Of a stretch of 64,000 nt of DNA, positions 43,822-54,651 are shown piece by piece. The stretch lies in assembly GCA_024220525.1 (NCBI GenBank), contig JAMYWO010000021.1, positions 125,817 through 189,816 on the forward strand. The letters are read 5' to 3'. The translations under genes and the position numbers were made by a program. This stretch comes from Cochliopodium minus. Its lineage: Eukaryota > Discosea > Himatismenida > Cochliopodiidae. The notes beneath the pieces are model-generated. The model was not told the DNA's origin. It was given only the letters and a program-made list of their open reading frames with translations, and made no database searches. Every line of letters begins with the position of its first letter. The first letter of the stretch is position 1.

Positions 43822-46800
43822 TCATTTCCAAACTTTGATTGTACAATCTCTTGAAGCACTCACAAGCATATTGTATGGTTCAAGGAACTTTAAATCAAGA
43901 ATGCAATCATTATGATAAACATCAGAATATTTGCTGTTATTATTTTCACCACTCTTCCAATTCTCTTGAACAACATGAAACTTTCCTTTAGGAAAAGAAT
44001 AATAAATGGGAATTCTATCATTCCTTCTGTAACCAGTGATAATCCTAGAACTCTTTGAATCTTTAAGATCCCAATACCTAATTGTCTTGTCAGAACCACC
44101 AGTAATAAGAAAAGAGTTACGATCAGTTAAAAGGGACCTGAAAGAATCTATAGGATGATGTGACTCTGTGTTCCTTGTTTGAGTCTTGTAATAAGAAGAA
44201 TCTAAATGAGAGTAGAGAGAAGGATTTTGGTATCGTTCAATGTCTGTAAAGTTAGGATTTTCTTTTTCATTAAGATTTGCTCTGTAAATTTGAGTACATT
44301 TTAAGTTTTGAATGTCCCACAGATGAATGGAAGGATTCTTTCTGTCAACAATCGAAGAGTAAATTTTATTGTTTCCTGCATAAGCCATTTTACAAATTTT
44401 GGATTTGGTAGGATCCCTCCAAGATCTCACCAATAATTGAAATCTCAAATCCCACAAATTGTAAAAACCTTGATCTGTTCCACAAATGAGCCAATTTCTT
44501 TGAGGATCAACAACATAACATTCTAACAATCCAAATTTGGAAGGATTTTCGAGTTGCCAACTGTTTTTGTAATTTTTAGTTCTCAAGTCAATTCCACAAA
44601 CAAAACCTTTACTTGTAGCAAAAGACAAAACAGATTGTTGAGAAGAAGAAAGAGATGCTTTGTGATTGAAATGTTCCATCTGCAAAATTGCACCAAAAGC
44701 AGAACGATCAATGTAATCTGCAGTAGAAATAGAGTTGTACTTGATTATTCCCGATTGATTTCCCGTTTTCTTTTCATACTCAACATTGAAAATATGGAGA
44801 TTTCCTTGATCAGAACCACTAATAACAGTGTGAGACTTTTCAATCATGGAAACACTCAAAATCCTTCCTTTGTTTATTTTGCAAGTTAAACGAGATCTGT
44901 TGGTGACATTTGTTTTGAGTCTTTGGCAATCCCATATTTTGACAGTCCCATCACTTGATCCACTCGCAAAGAACTGACAATCATCACTCACTGATATTTG
45001 ATTCACTGAATCTTTGTGTTCATCCAAATTAGTCACAAAGGTTCCACTTATTTTCTTTGGATCAAAAGTTTGAATGGTGACACTATTGTTGCTGGGTATG
45101 GATTGATAGAAAGAATACTTTTTTTTAAACTCCTCTTCATTCATCACATCCTTTATTTCATTTTCAATTGAGTACTTATTGTTTAGTTGGGTTTCTTTGT
45201 TCACATTGGTGGTTAATTTTGTAATCTCTTCAAAATCCCTTTCCTCCTCCTTTTCTTTCTCATTGAATTCTTTGAAATAGTCAAACATAAGAACCAAAGT
45301 TTCCAGGACATCTTTCTTCCCATCTCCCACTTTCTTTTTGATCAAACAGCTTTCAAACTCGGTTTTGTAATCTACCTTTTCGGAAGAGAGATGACTGATA
45401 TCATTTGCAATATTGGATGCTTTGGAGAAATCTTCCCTTGAAACAGATTTCTTTACTGCATCAAGAAGAGTGCTTTGATCAAACTTTGTGATTGGATAAA
45501 CCAAAAAAGGTTCTAGATGAGGAAGAAAAAAGCATTTGACTTGTGTGGTAGAAAATGTGTTTTTTCTATTTTCGCAGATGTTCAAAACCAAAGAGATGGC
45601 ACCGTATCTTATCCACTGATTAGGATGACAAATCAAGGGAATGCATATTTTGAGAATCTTTATGATGTTTCTTTGTTTATTGATGAGACCCTCTCTGCAA
45701 AAGGAAGACAATGCGTATATTGCTTTTTCCACAACTATTTCTTGTTCATCGTATACAGTTTGTAGGATAATTTCTATCATGTTTTCGAGTGGTTTGTGTC
45801 CTATCAGAATCATCACTGGTACTATTTTGGAAAATGTTGATACTTTGAGTTCCCATGGAGAAAAAGTGTTCAAGAAAGTTGGAATGAAAGGGATTATCTC
45901 TTCTATTGCTGTTTTTCTATCAAAAAAATCACAAAATACATTCAAGTCCTTTGTTATAATAAAAATATTAGTTATGATTTCTTTTCAAAATGATGGAAAA
46001 ATGTTTTACGTTTAAAATGCACTTTTTTACAGAAACAGATGGGTCTGATATCAGTTGAATAAAAATATTGTAAAACATATCCCTCAAAGTATTGGGTAGA
46101 GAATTTCTGGTCTCTCCTTTTTGAAATTTATCGGAAATATCCAAAAAATTGTTGGAAGACTTGATCAAGGAAGAAAGGGAAGAAGCAATGGACTCTCTGA
46201 TTATTTCATTTGGGTTTTTGATGTACTGTGCTATTTTAGGAAGAATATAACTCGAAATAACAAAAGTGTAGTCATTCTCAAAATCAACAATCATTTCCAA
46301 CTAAAGAAAATAAAAAAAAAACAATTCAAAAAAAGATATTTTTACCACTCGAGTAATACATCTTATTGTGAAAGCTATAACAAGTGGTTCTCCTCCATAA
46401 ATTGCACTGAACATATAAGGAATGACTCTATGTATTTTGTGATCATCACTGAGATGTTTAGCTAATTTTAGGAGAATTTTGGATGCAACAAAGTTTTGTT
46501 TAGAAGGAACGTTCCTGATGCAACTGTAAATGTATGTCAACAACATTATCGCTCCGCTTGTTTCCTCTTTAAAAAAAAAAAAACAAAAAAGTTAATAATT
46601 AATTATAATGATGGAGTAATTACTTTGATCTTCATTATTTTGAGAAATTTCAGATATGATTTTGTCGTAATCTTCTTCAATCAGCTTCAACTTGTTTTCA
46701 AAACTTTTTGTTGATAATTCCTTCAAGTAATAGTGAAAAAATTGGAAATAAGCAGGTCCATTATATCTCGTTGCCCTAAACCATCAATAATTTCAAAATT

Positions 46801-47906
46801 AAATTTAATTAAGAAAGAATAGAATTTAGAATACCAATTTTCCAAAATTTTAGTGACGGTTGGTCTATCTTCAGGATTTAGTTGTATACAGTCCAATATC
46901 AAATTTTTTATTCCCTCATCACTAATTAAACCAATAACAGAGCTGGGATCATAATTTCCCTTTTTGTAATCCAATATCTTTCCATACTCAAACAAAACCT
47001 GTTCATCACAAAAAATTTCAAACAAAACACATCCCAAACTAAAGACATCCATCTCATTAGTGAGTTCTTCATTTTCGTTGTTTCTAATTTCGAATCTCTC
47101 TGGTGCCAGATAGCATTTTTCTCCGTTTGTTTTGAAATAGTATGCCCAATTCAACTTGTCTTCTCCAATATAAACTGGCTTGAAGCTGGAAAAATCGGTG
47201 AGATAAACCCAGTTCCAATTTGTTAACATGATCTATTCATGTTATATTGTTAATGTTATATTATTCATCTTTTTTTTTCGTTTGAAATTAAATTTTAAAA
47301 ATTATTTACATTTTCCGTTTTAATATCTCCATGTGGCATGTTGTTTTCATGAGAATCAAACAATCCCTTGATTAATTGATATGCTATCCATTTTTTCTCG
47401 ATTTTATCAAGAAAGGGAGATGTTCTTTACAAAAAAAAAAAAAAATTTTTCATTAAAGAATTATGAAAAAGAAATTTTACCTTAATCTATCAAAGAGATT
47501 GAATGTGAAAAATTGTCTTACAACATATGCTGCTGTTGTATCATGCAATATTTTTTTATCGAATATTTTGGTGAATTGTATAGGAAAGATATTCCTCATT
47601 AAAACATTTTCTGTCATTGTATTTCTTTGCACTGCATATATATGGTATTAATACAGTATAATTTTATTATGAACTATATTTACACATTATATTCTTATCA
47701 TATCTTGTAAGATCGAAATGAGAGCCTATATTGATGAATATCTTGATTATGAATTGTCCTGGCTTCACTTTATGCTTACAATTGAATGCCAAAAGAAATC
47801 TTGCGTTATCTTTCTTTATATCTTGCAAAATATACCCTTCATTTTCTATCAAGGTTTTGATTTCGGCTAATTTGGTATAATTTGGGATTGATGATATTTG
47901 ACCCAT
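43822..47906 (-). CDS. VPS15: VPS15/PIK3R4 regulatory subunit of class III PI3-kinase, copy B
   Basis: Eight exons (47906-47684, 47631-47481, 47424-47310, 47232-46835, 46775-46624, 46566-46346, 46300-46010, 45948-43822) give 1225 residues. Exon-intron positions match copy A one for one. MGQISSIPN is again a myristoylation-type start. The kinase-like part has [54 protein letters not shown] and CYLAPERF. HEAT repeats (LLKLAKHLSDDHKIHRVIPY; WELKVSTFSKIVPVM) and WD40 blades follow, ending DCTIKVWK. It lacks about 170 residues relative to copy A, mainly in the linkers after the kinase and before the WD40 region. Outside the converted tracts the proteins are only moderately similar, so the duplication is old and both copies look intact. 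Confidence 0.94.
44411..45006 (-). repeat. Gene-conversion-like tract shared with VPS15 copy A
   Basis: Reverse complement of 30115-30710 with two differences in 596 bp. It covers the first WD40 blades, from the VNQISVSDD segment to LLVRSWRDP; identity drops abruptly at both edges (PRGTKINK in copy A versus PTKSKICK here). Confidence 0.95.
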
Positions 47907-48089
47907 TTAAATTTTTCTATCAATCAAGGTATTTTTCAGATTTATAGGAAAGAAATTCTCACAATAATTTTTTCAAACAAATTTTTTTTTTTTATTATTT
48001 TTCATAACATTAATTTTGATGATGGAAGAGTACAAATACCTTTGACAAACAATAAAAGAATACAAACAAATACTTTAATTTTTAAATTG

Positions 48090-49461
48090 TTATTTCTTGA
48101 TATCATCACTTTTTACAACATGAAAGCAAATTTTGTTGATGTTATTCCTCTTCTTTATCCCTTTGGACCAATCATAACAAACAGAGTAAGCAAAAAGAGA
48201 GTTGTCAGCACTGAAATCAGTAGAAGTAATAGAACTCTGTGCCCTTTCATATGACTTTATTTTTTTCTTGGTATCCTTATCCCAAAAAGTATAGCTACCA
48301 TCACCACCAGCAGTAGAAAAAGTACCAAACTTATTAAAAGACAAAGAATTCACTGAAAAGACTTTATTCGCCATTCTGTGACATTTGAATGCAAAATTGT
48401 TTTTTGGATAGACTTCTTCAAAGTATTGAATAGCTACTCTTCCCTCCACACTTCCCAAAGCATAACCTTTACAATCCGTGAAAAGTTCAACACAAGTACT
48501 TTGCATTTTTAATGGTGAGTTTTCCTCCTAACATTTGAAAAAAAAGTTTAAAATGCATTATGACAAGATTTTATTATTCATAACACAACTAAATTAAATT
48601 TTAGTGTAATCCACTTTAATAACTAAATTTTAACTCTGTTAATTTAGTTTTTAAAAGATTCTGTTTACCTTGAATGGTTTTCCTTGGTTTCTAATGTCAT
48701 AAATAGTGATACGGTGATTAGCAGTAGCAGCAACAAAAATATGATCTCTCATAGAAGAAGCATAAAGTTTGTCAGGCAAATTTATGTTGAGGCAAGGGTT
48801 CTGAGACTTGAAATCCCAAAACTTTATTGTCTTATCCCATGATCCTGTCACCAACATGTTGAAGGGAGTGTACCAATGTGCTGTTTTGATCGGTTGATCG
48901 TGTCCTCCGACTATTATTTCTTTGGAGCTTTGTAGATCGAAGTATCTGGCTTTGTTATCACATGCTCCCGTAAATAATTTTGATCCATCCTTTATAAAAT
49001 AATTTATTAGAATGATAAATATCATTATAATTTCAATGATTGAAATGGTTATCCTTAAATATCTAAATATATGACGTATATTTCTTTTTATAATGTATTT
49101 ATACTTTATATTTTTGATTTCCTTTTGTGGTTTATTATCTGATTCTTAAAAAAATTTGTTTTTACATTTGACCAACAACATGTGAGCACAGGAGATGGAT
49201 GTGGGAAGGCAAATCTTCCCATTGATTGTCCATTAGTATTCAAATCCCATATTCTTACCTATAATAAAAATAAGAAGAATAAATTAAGAGAACTAAGAAA
49301 ATCTTCCAAAATTTTAGTATTTAATTCTTTGATAGAAAAAATGATACATGATTATCCCAACTACTCGCTGCCAAAAGATTGGATGTTGGAGAAAAACTTA
49401 ATTTGGAGACGGAATCTGTAGGTGGAGATTGAATATCGTAATCAGAGTTAATCCCATTCAT
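48090..49461 (-). CDS. RAE1: RAE1/Gle2 mRNA export and nuclear-pore WD40 protein
   Basis: Four exons (49461-49348, 49258-49166, 48989-48669, 48527-48090) give 321 residues. RAE1 is a seven-bladed WD40 protein that docks on the GLEBS motif of NUP98 for mRNA export and acts on the spindle. Hallmarks are PPTDSVSKLSFSP, LLAASSWDNHVRIWDL, PSPVLTCCWS, KLFTGACDNKARYFDLQS, DQPIKTAHWYTP, LVTGSWDKTIKFWD, PDKLYASSMRDHIFVAATA, ALGSVEGRVAIQYFE, FAFKCHR and VNSLSFNKFGTFSTAGGDGS. All junctions are phase 0. It is slightly shorter than animal RAE1 (about 370) at both ends, as in fungi. It is head-to-head with the small gene at 49558, 96 bp away. Confidence 0.95.
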
Positions 49462-49557
49462 TTTTCAATTAATTTTAAAAAGATAGCAATGATGAATTCT
49501 TTCAATTTTTTTTTAATTATTGTTGATTTTTGTTTTTGTAAAAGATATAAATAAAAA

Positions 49558-50025
49558 ATGACAACAAGAGAAGAAAGAATTTTGAAGAGAAATCAAACCA
49601 AAGAAGATAATAGGACCAAAAGAAAAAAATCATTCAATAAGGAGAATAAGAGTTTCATCATTCCACCCCCAGAAAAAAGAATTAAGAGAGTTAGAAAATA
49701 TGAGAAGAAATGGGTAAGATAATAAAAGAGAGAAGTATTGGATAATAGTATAATTGATCATTATATAACTTAGGTAAAATGGGGGGAGATGGATATTTAT
49801 AAATGGGTATATTTTTTGAAAAGAAAATACATGTGATGAAATAATTTGTCTCATAATACGATATAGGTACCCATAGAAACAGTGGAGGCATATAATTTGG
49901 AATCTACACCACTAACCCCATCTAATTTCACACCAAACAATAATTTATTTGAGGGATTCAATGAAATAGAAGAGAAGACATTCAAATTCACCAATGATGG
50001 AGATTTGGATGATGAATTGATATGA
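49558..50025 (+). CDS. Small basic protein with BCL7-like motif
   Basis: Two exons (49558-49713, 49867-50025) give 104 residues with a TGA stop. The N-terminal half is Lys/Arg-rich (RILKRNQTKEDNRTKRKKS) and could be a nuclear localisation signal. The segment IKRVRKYEKKWVPIET recalls the KVRKWEKKWV signature of BCL7 proteins, accessory subunits of SWI/SNF chromatin remodellers. The C-terminal half is acidic and Asn/Thr-rich (NNNLFEGFNEIEEKTF), ending DGDLDDELI. The match is short and the rest of the BCL7 block is not evident, so the family call is tentative; it may be an unrelated small nuclear protein. Confidence 0.5.
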
Positions 50026-50153
50026 ATTTCCAATATTAACTTAATTAAAATTTTGTAAAATAAAAGAATTCTTATAATAGCATGTGGATTGTAACATCTC
50101 ATACCAAGATTTACTATAATAACATGTTTATTTAATTTTTTAATTTTTGGATT

Positions 50154-50855
50154 TTATAAAAGACAATCTCCATTGAGATCTCTCACACCAATGGTATGGA
50201 GGATCTCCTGGACATATTCTGCAAAATTAACATTGGATTTCTCGAGCTGCTCGATCTCCATGCACATATTGAAGGTGGATTTGTTTCCCACCAACAAAGA
50301 TTGAAGCAAATCGTTGATAACTTTATTCTCCTCAATGGACTTTGTCAATTTTTCATTTTTATCCAATTTTTCAATTTGTTCATTAGATAGTCCTTGAAAT
50401 TCCATGAAATTGGCATAGATCTTTTGATCGTTATTATTCTCTATGGAGTTGATTTTTGATCTGTTCGTAATGGGCTCTATTTTCTTCTCACAAGGAGTTT
50501 CTTTGTGTTTTTTGTAGCATTCGAGGCGGCAATACCTGATGAGACAATTAGGGCATTTGTATTTGGCATCTGTGCTGCTGCACACTTGACATTTGATAGG
50601 TTGATCCATAGCTTTGGTTCTTTTAGGTCTTTGATTGGGATAATTATTTAATCTTTTGTTGTTATTGTTATGCATTCTGTTATTATTGTTATAATTATTG
50701 TTATTGTTTCCATAATTGTTTCTTCTATTGTTGTTATTGTTGAAATTGTTTCCACCTCCCACATTATTGTTGAAATTATTATTATTGTTCCTTCTAAATC
50801 CACCACCTCTTCCTCTATTCATATTATTGTTATTTGGGAAATTATTAAAGCTCAT
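50154..50855 (-). CDS. ZNHIT3: HIT-type zinc-finger protein, ZNHIT3/Hit1-like
   Basis: One intronless frame of 233 residues. The first 80 residues are Asn/Arg/Gly-rich (NRGRGGGFRR) and could bind RNA. A zf-HIT finger follows (CQVCSSTDAKYKCPNCLIRY then CRLECYKKHKETPCE, residues 89-123), with eight Cys/His ligands and the KYKCPxCxxxYC core. The C-terminal 100 residues contain a helical segment (LLQSLLVGNKSTFNMC then YVQEILHTIGV) similar in position to the ZNHIT3/Hit1 region that binds the NUFIP/Rsa1 partner. ZNHIT3 helps assemble box C/D snoRNPs. Other zf-HIT members (ZNHIT1, ZNHIT6) remain possible. It is one of the few genes here without an intron. Confidence 0.8.
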   Translation of the reverse strand: MSFNNFPNNNNMNRGRGGGFRRNNNNNFNNNVGGGNNFNNNNNRRNNYGNNNNNYNNNNRMHNNNNKRLNNYPNQRPKRTKAMDQPIKCQVCSSTDAKYKCPNCLIRYCRLECYKKHKETPCEKKIEPITNRSKINSIENNNDQKIYANFMEFQGLSNEQIEKLDKNEKLTKSIEENKVINDLLQSLLVGNKSTFNMCMEIEQLEKSNVNFAEYVQEILHTIGVRDLNGDCLL

Positions 50856-51091
50856 TTTTCTTAATTGATGGAAAGATTAAAGCTTATTCTCTCAATTTTT
50901 TTTTTTATTTGCACTGAAAATTGATTGTTAACAAATCAAATGTATCTATTGTGATTTGATCTTAATATGAATCAGAATAACAAAGATATTTAAATATTAT
51001 AATATTTGAAAAATCATCGTATAAATGATTAATTAATTTGAATGATAGGAATAAAAGAAAGAGATGATTTAAATAATAAAAAAGGGAGGAT

Positions 51092-51627
51092 TTATTTATT
51101 TTGTTGTTGCATCTGAGTGAGTTGTTCGCCATATTTCTTCTGGATGACCCAGATGATCTGCTCCATGTTGTGCTTCTTGGTGGTGATTTCCTTACTCAAT
51201 TTCTCGATCTGAGACTTGACAAATTTGATTCTACGATCAAAGTATTTATCTGCCTTATCGGTTGTTTGTTCAACAAAATAACCTGTCCCTATTTCTATCG
51301 TCACTGTTTGTATATCTGTAAGTTGGGCAGGTACATATAAGGTTTCAGTGATGGGGATGAGACATTTATTATCGTTGTTTTCAGGGGTGATGGAGAGCAA
51401 GGATTTCTTATTCATTTGATATCTTATCACCACCTCATCTAATTGATCTATTGCATTATTTAAGGTATTCAATTCCTTTTTATTGGCTTTATATAAGATT
51501 TTTTTTTTTTTTTTTGGAAAGAATATTTTTCTCTTCTTTTTTCTTTTACATTATCCAATGATCCCTTCAAATTTTGGAGTTGTTCCAATGTTAATTCTTC
51601 GATTGGGATAGGTTTAGAATTCTCCAT
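51092..51627 (-). CDS. PFDN5: Prefoldin subunit 5
   Basis: Two exons (51627-51550, 51475-51092) give 153 residues, the usual length. Prefoldin is a six-subunit cytosolic chaperone that hands unfolded actin and tubulin to CCT. The N-terminal helix includes IEELTLEQLQNLKGSLDNEL. The beta-hairpin core has LIPITETLYVPAQLTD and EIGTGYFVEQTTDKADKYFD. The C-terminal coiled coil is RRIKFVKSQIEKLSKEI...MEQIIWVIQKKYG. IGTGYFVEKT-type sequence with YVPxxL is diagnostic for alpha-class subunit 5 rather than 3. The intron is 74 bp with a T-rich tract. Confidence 0.93.
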
Positions 51628-52413
51628 CTATGAATCTCTTCTCAATTTTTTTTTTTTTTTTTTTGCAGATAAACAAGATTGGTAGACAATTCAAGAAAAT
51701 TTCATATAAATGTGCCCATCTTTTGTATGTATCAAGGCTCATACATTGCGCATTAAGGGGCATATGTTTTTTTAGAAACTGAAGCATTTTCTTTTCATCT
51801 TCTTCTTTTTGCTCCCTTTGTTTTAGTTAGCTTATGGTTGTTTTAACATTACCAACCTTTTTCATTTCATATTCTCTTTGTATTTTGATCAATTCAAAAG
51901 CAGAGTCCCAAAAGTGAGAAATCTCGAAGCTTCAGCCAATTGAGTGTCCTTGAGGTTCAAATATTTCTTGTAATTTTATTTTCTCTTATCTATATTTTTT
52001 TTAAATTTATCGATAAAAATGAATTCATCTTTGATGAATTCAAATTACTCGAATGATTCCATTACAAAACATATTTTTCTTAAGATAATGTACATTTAAC
52101 TAGTATTGAAAAATTTCCTGAAACATTAGATCAATGTCACATAAAAAAACTTCAGTATCTGTTTCTCTCAATCCTAATTATTTTCAGATAATATAATAAA
52201 TCTCCTTTGGGGAAATACCGATCAATTATTGACTTGCATCTTTATGTTTTTTGTATCAAAAGTTTGAGTAAAAGATTGTAATCTCCACTATCCTGGTTCA
52301 GTGCACTTTTTCCATCAGTAGCTGGTGGGCTACTGCTTTAGCACGATGTCTTTTAATAAAATTATTTAATTTGAAGAAAATCTGATTAAAGTTTTAAATA
52401 GAACAAAGAGTGT
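51628..52413. other. Intergenic region with decayed coding remnant
   Basis: These 786 bp hold no intact gene. On the minus strand about 51690-51980 can be read as broken pieces (FWDSAFELIKIQREYEMKKV, then EDEKKMLQFLKKHMPLNAQC) interrupted by stops, suggesting an old pseudogene of unknown family. The rest, including a slightly GC-richer patch near 52300-52350, shows nothing recognisable; no tRNA cloverleaf could be drawn there. Confidence 0.35.
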
Positions 52414-54507
52414 TTATTTGTTATTTTCATTAATTTCTTGATTATTTTCAACTACTTGATCTTTATTGTCTTGTTGAGTAAAATTTTGCTCTGTATTATT
52501 TTCTTGGAGAGTTTCATTGGTATTATTATTAGTTTCAGGATTGCTGATAGGTTGATCTCCTTTAGATTCTTCTTCAGGTTGGATTTTAACAAAATCTTTA
52601 TCAGGAAAGAATTGTTCATCAGGAAACATCTTGGTAAAGATGTTTTTAGCTTCATTGATGTTTTGCTCAAATTGAATATCAGAAGAAGGATCTTGACAAA
52701 CAAAAATGTTCTCTGGTAAATTTGGATAATTTCTTTTAGTACTGTTGAAATATACGAACCAGCTCAATGTAGGTTTGGTTTCATGGGAAGGAGACTCAAA
52801 AGTGGGAACATGAAATACTTCAGAAACGACTTTCTCCAAGTCCTCTTTTGCCTCATTAGTCGAAATGGTTGATAAATAGAAAATATCTTTAAAAAAAGTA
52901 TAAATTGTTTTTCAAAATGAAATTTCTTTTTTTTTATCAAAATTATTTTTTACAATGATCTTTTGGTACTACGCTTGAAGAAGAATCAAATTGTTGAATA
53001 TTTACAGAGTGTTTGTTTTCAAATTTTCCTGGGGGAATAGTGAGAAGCAATGTTTTTTTTTCCGGAACAAGAGGTTTTGTAGTGATGCATATTGCACGAG
53101 AAACATTACTATTGTTTTTTTTTTTAAAAAAAAGAAAAATTATTAAATAACAAATAAATTGTATAAAAAAAATTACTTCTCAGAGTTAGATATGTAAGAA
53201 GACAAAGAATAATCATTTCCAATGAAATATTTTCCGTTGAGAGTTTGACCTTCAGAACAAACGATTCCCTCAAACTTCTTTCCCTTGTTCTCCGAGTTGG
53301 AGAAAATGAGCAGTTTGGGGCTTCTCTTCAAAATGTAAACACCTCCATAAACTGCACAAAGTCTGCAAAAAGCCTGAACGAGTTCACTAGAACCATACAA
53401 GGAAATGAGGAAAGGAGTGTTTGCATTGAATCTTCCTAATGAACTCAAAAATATCTTCATTTTTTCTAAACCTTGTTTGAGAGTCACCACATTATCTTTG
53501 TTATCTTTGCTTTGGAGCGTTTGTATTTGAGCGATGGAATAGAGAATGAAACTTTGAAGTGGTCCTTGCAATTCTTGTGAGTCGAGAAAAGAGATGAAAG
53601 AAGAATCTTCGTTGAATTCTTGAGGGATTTGAGCCTCTCCTTTGAAATAATCGATACAAAAAGTGAGAAATTTCATGAGGAATCTTTTATCTTTCAAAGA
53701 TAAAACTTTGCTTTTGAAAACATCACTTTTGGAGCAAGGTACCTCCTTTATAGGATTATCTCCCTTTTCTATTTCTAAATACATGTAGGTATTCTCTAAT
53801 GCTTTGAATTCCAAGTATTGAGATACTCCTGATCTCACCAAAATGTTTACCAACGTCCCATTTGATAGAACATATCTCGGACATAAATCGATATTGTACT
53901 TTCTTGATTCTTTATCCAATAGATCTATCCCAAACAATTCTGTTTCATTCGTCTCTGATTTTATTTTCTCACTGATCACTATATTTTTTAGGAATTTCTC
54001 TTTGCATTTTGGAATTTTTTCATATATTCTTTTATTTTCTTCTTTTATCAGATCTTCCTCTTTTTCATCTTCATCTTCTTCTTTCAATATTAATTTATTT
54101 TGATTAATATTTTTTTGGAGAAAGAAAATTTTTTGTTTTTACTTTTTATTTCTTGTTCTTTCAAGAATGTTAAGAATGGTGTGAAATTATATGATGCCCA
54201 TTCGCTTCCATAATATTCATTTTCATCCAAATGTAATACTCTTTTCCCAATTCTCGAACAAGCACTTAAATATACAACAATAAATTGATAAAGGGAAGAT
54301 AATCAATTGAAAAGAAATTAATTTACCCAGCTATTAAACTTTGATATATCAATTGACATTGAAAAAGAAAAAATTTGGGTCAATAATCCAAATATATTTG
54401 ATGATTATTTTTTTTTACCTTTGTGTAAATCCAGTGCCACATATAATCACATCAAATTCGGTATCATCCAACCAACTGTAAGGTTTATTATCTTTATTTT
54501 CTTCCAT
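52414..54507 (-). CDS. CHM: Rab escort protein (REP/CHM), GDI superfamily
   Basis: Six exons (54507-54419, 54338-54327, 54264-54143, 54080-53177, 53108-52954, 52886-52414) give 584 residues. REP presents newly made Rab GTPases to geranylgeranyl transferase II. The FAD-fold-like start FDVIICGTGFTQS plus LIAGACSRIGKRVLHLDENE and YYGSEW is typical. The central YNIDLCPRYVLSNGTLVNIL, VRSGVSQYLEFKAL, VPCSKSDVFKSKVLSL and KDKRFLMKFLTFC mark GDI/REP sequence-conserved regions. The long insert before NIDLCP (residues 75-130, Glu/Lys-rich) is the feature that separates REP from RabGDI. The Asn/Gln/Glu-rich tail of 70 residues has no prenylation motif. Exon 2 is a 12-nt microexon encoding the LIAG strand turn; without it the conserved motif breaks. 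Confidence 0.92.
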
Positions 54508-54651
54508 TAAATTGGGCTTTCTTTTTCTTTTATTTCTTGTGAATTTTTTTTCTTCCAACTTAAAAATATAAAATAAAAAATTAAAGAGAAATAATTGGGC
54601 AATTTTATTTGTTTCTCATTCTGTGGATAATTCATAATCAACAAATTTTCA

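Noticed and set aside
44554-44889. Open frame on the strand opposite VPS15 that is identical to one at 30232-30567
   Set aside because: The identity reflects the shared DNA tract, not a conserved antisense gene; the sense frames encode WD40 blades.
51690-51980. A minus-strand gene between prefoldin 5 and REP
   Set aside because: Only fragments interrupted by several stops in all frames can be read and splice sites do not rescue them, so it is noted only as a decayed remnant.
52290-52350. GC-richer stretch resembling a tRNA or small RNA
   Set aside because: No acceptor stem, T-loop (GGTTCRANNCC) or B-box could be fitted on either strand.
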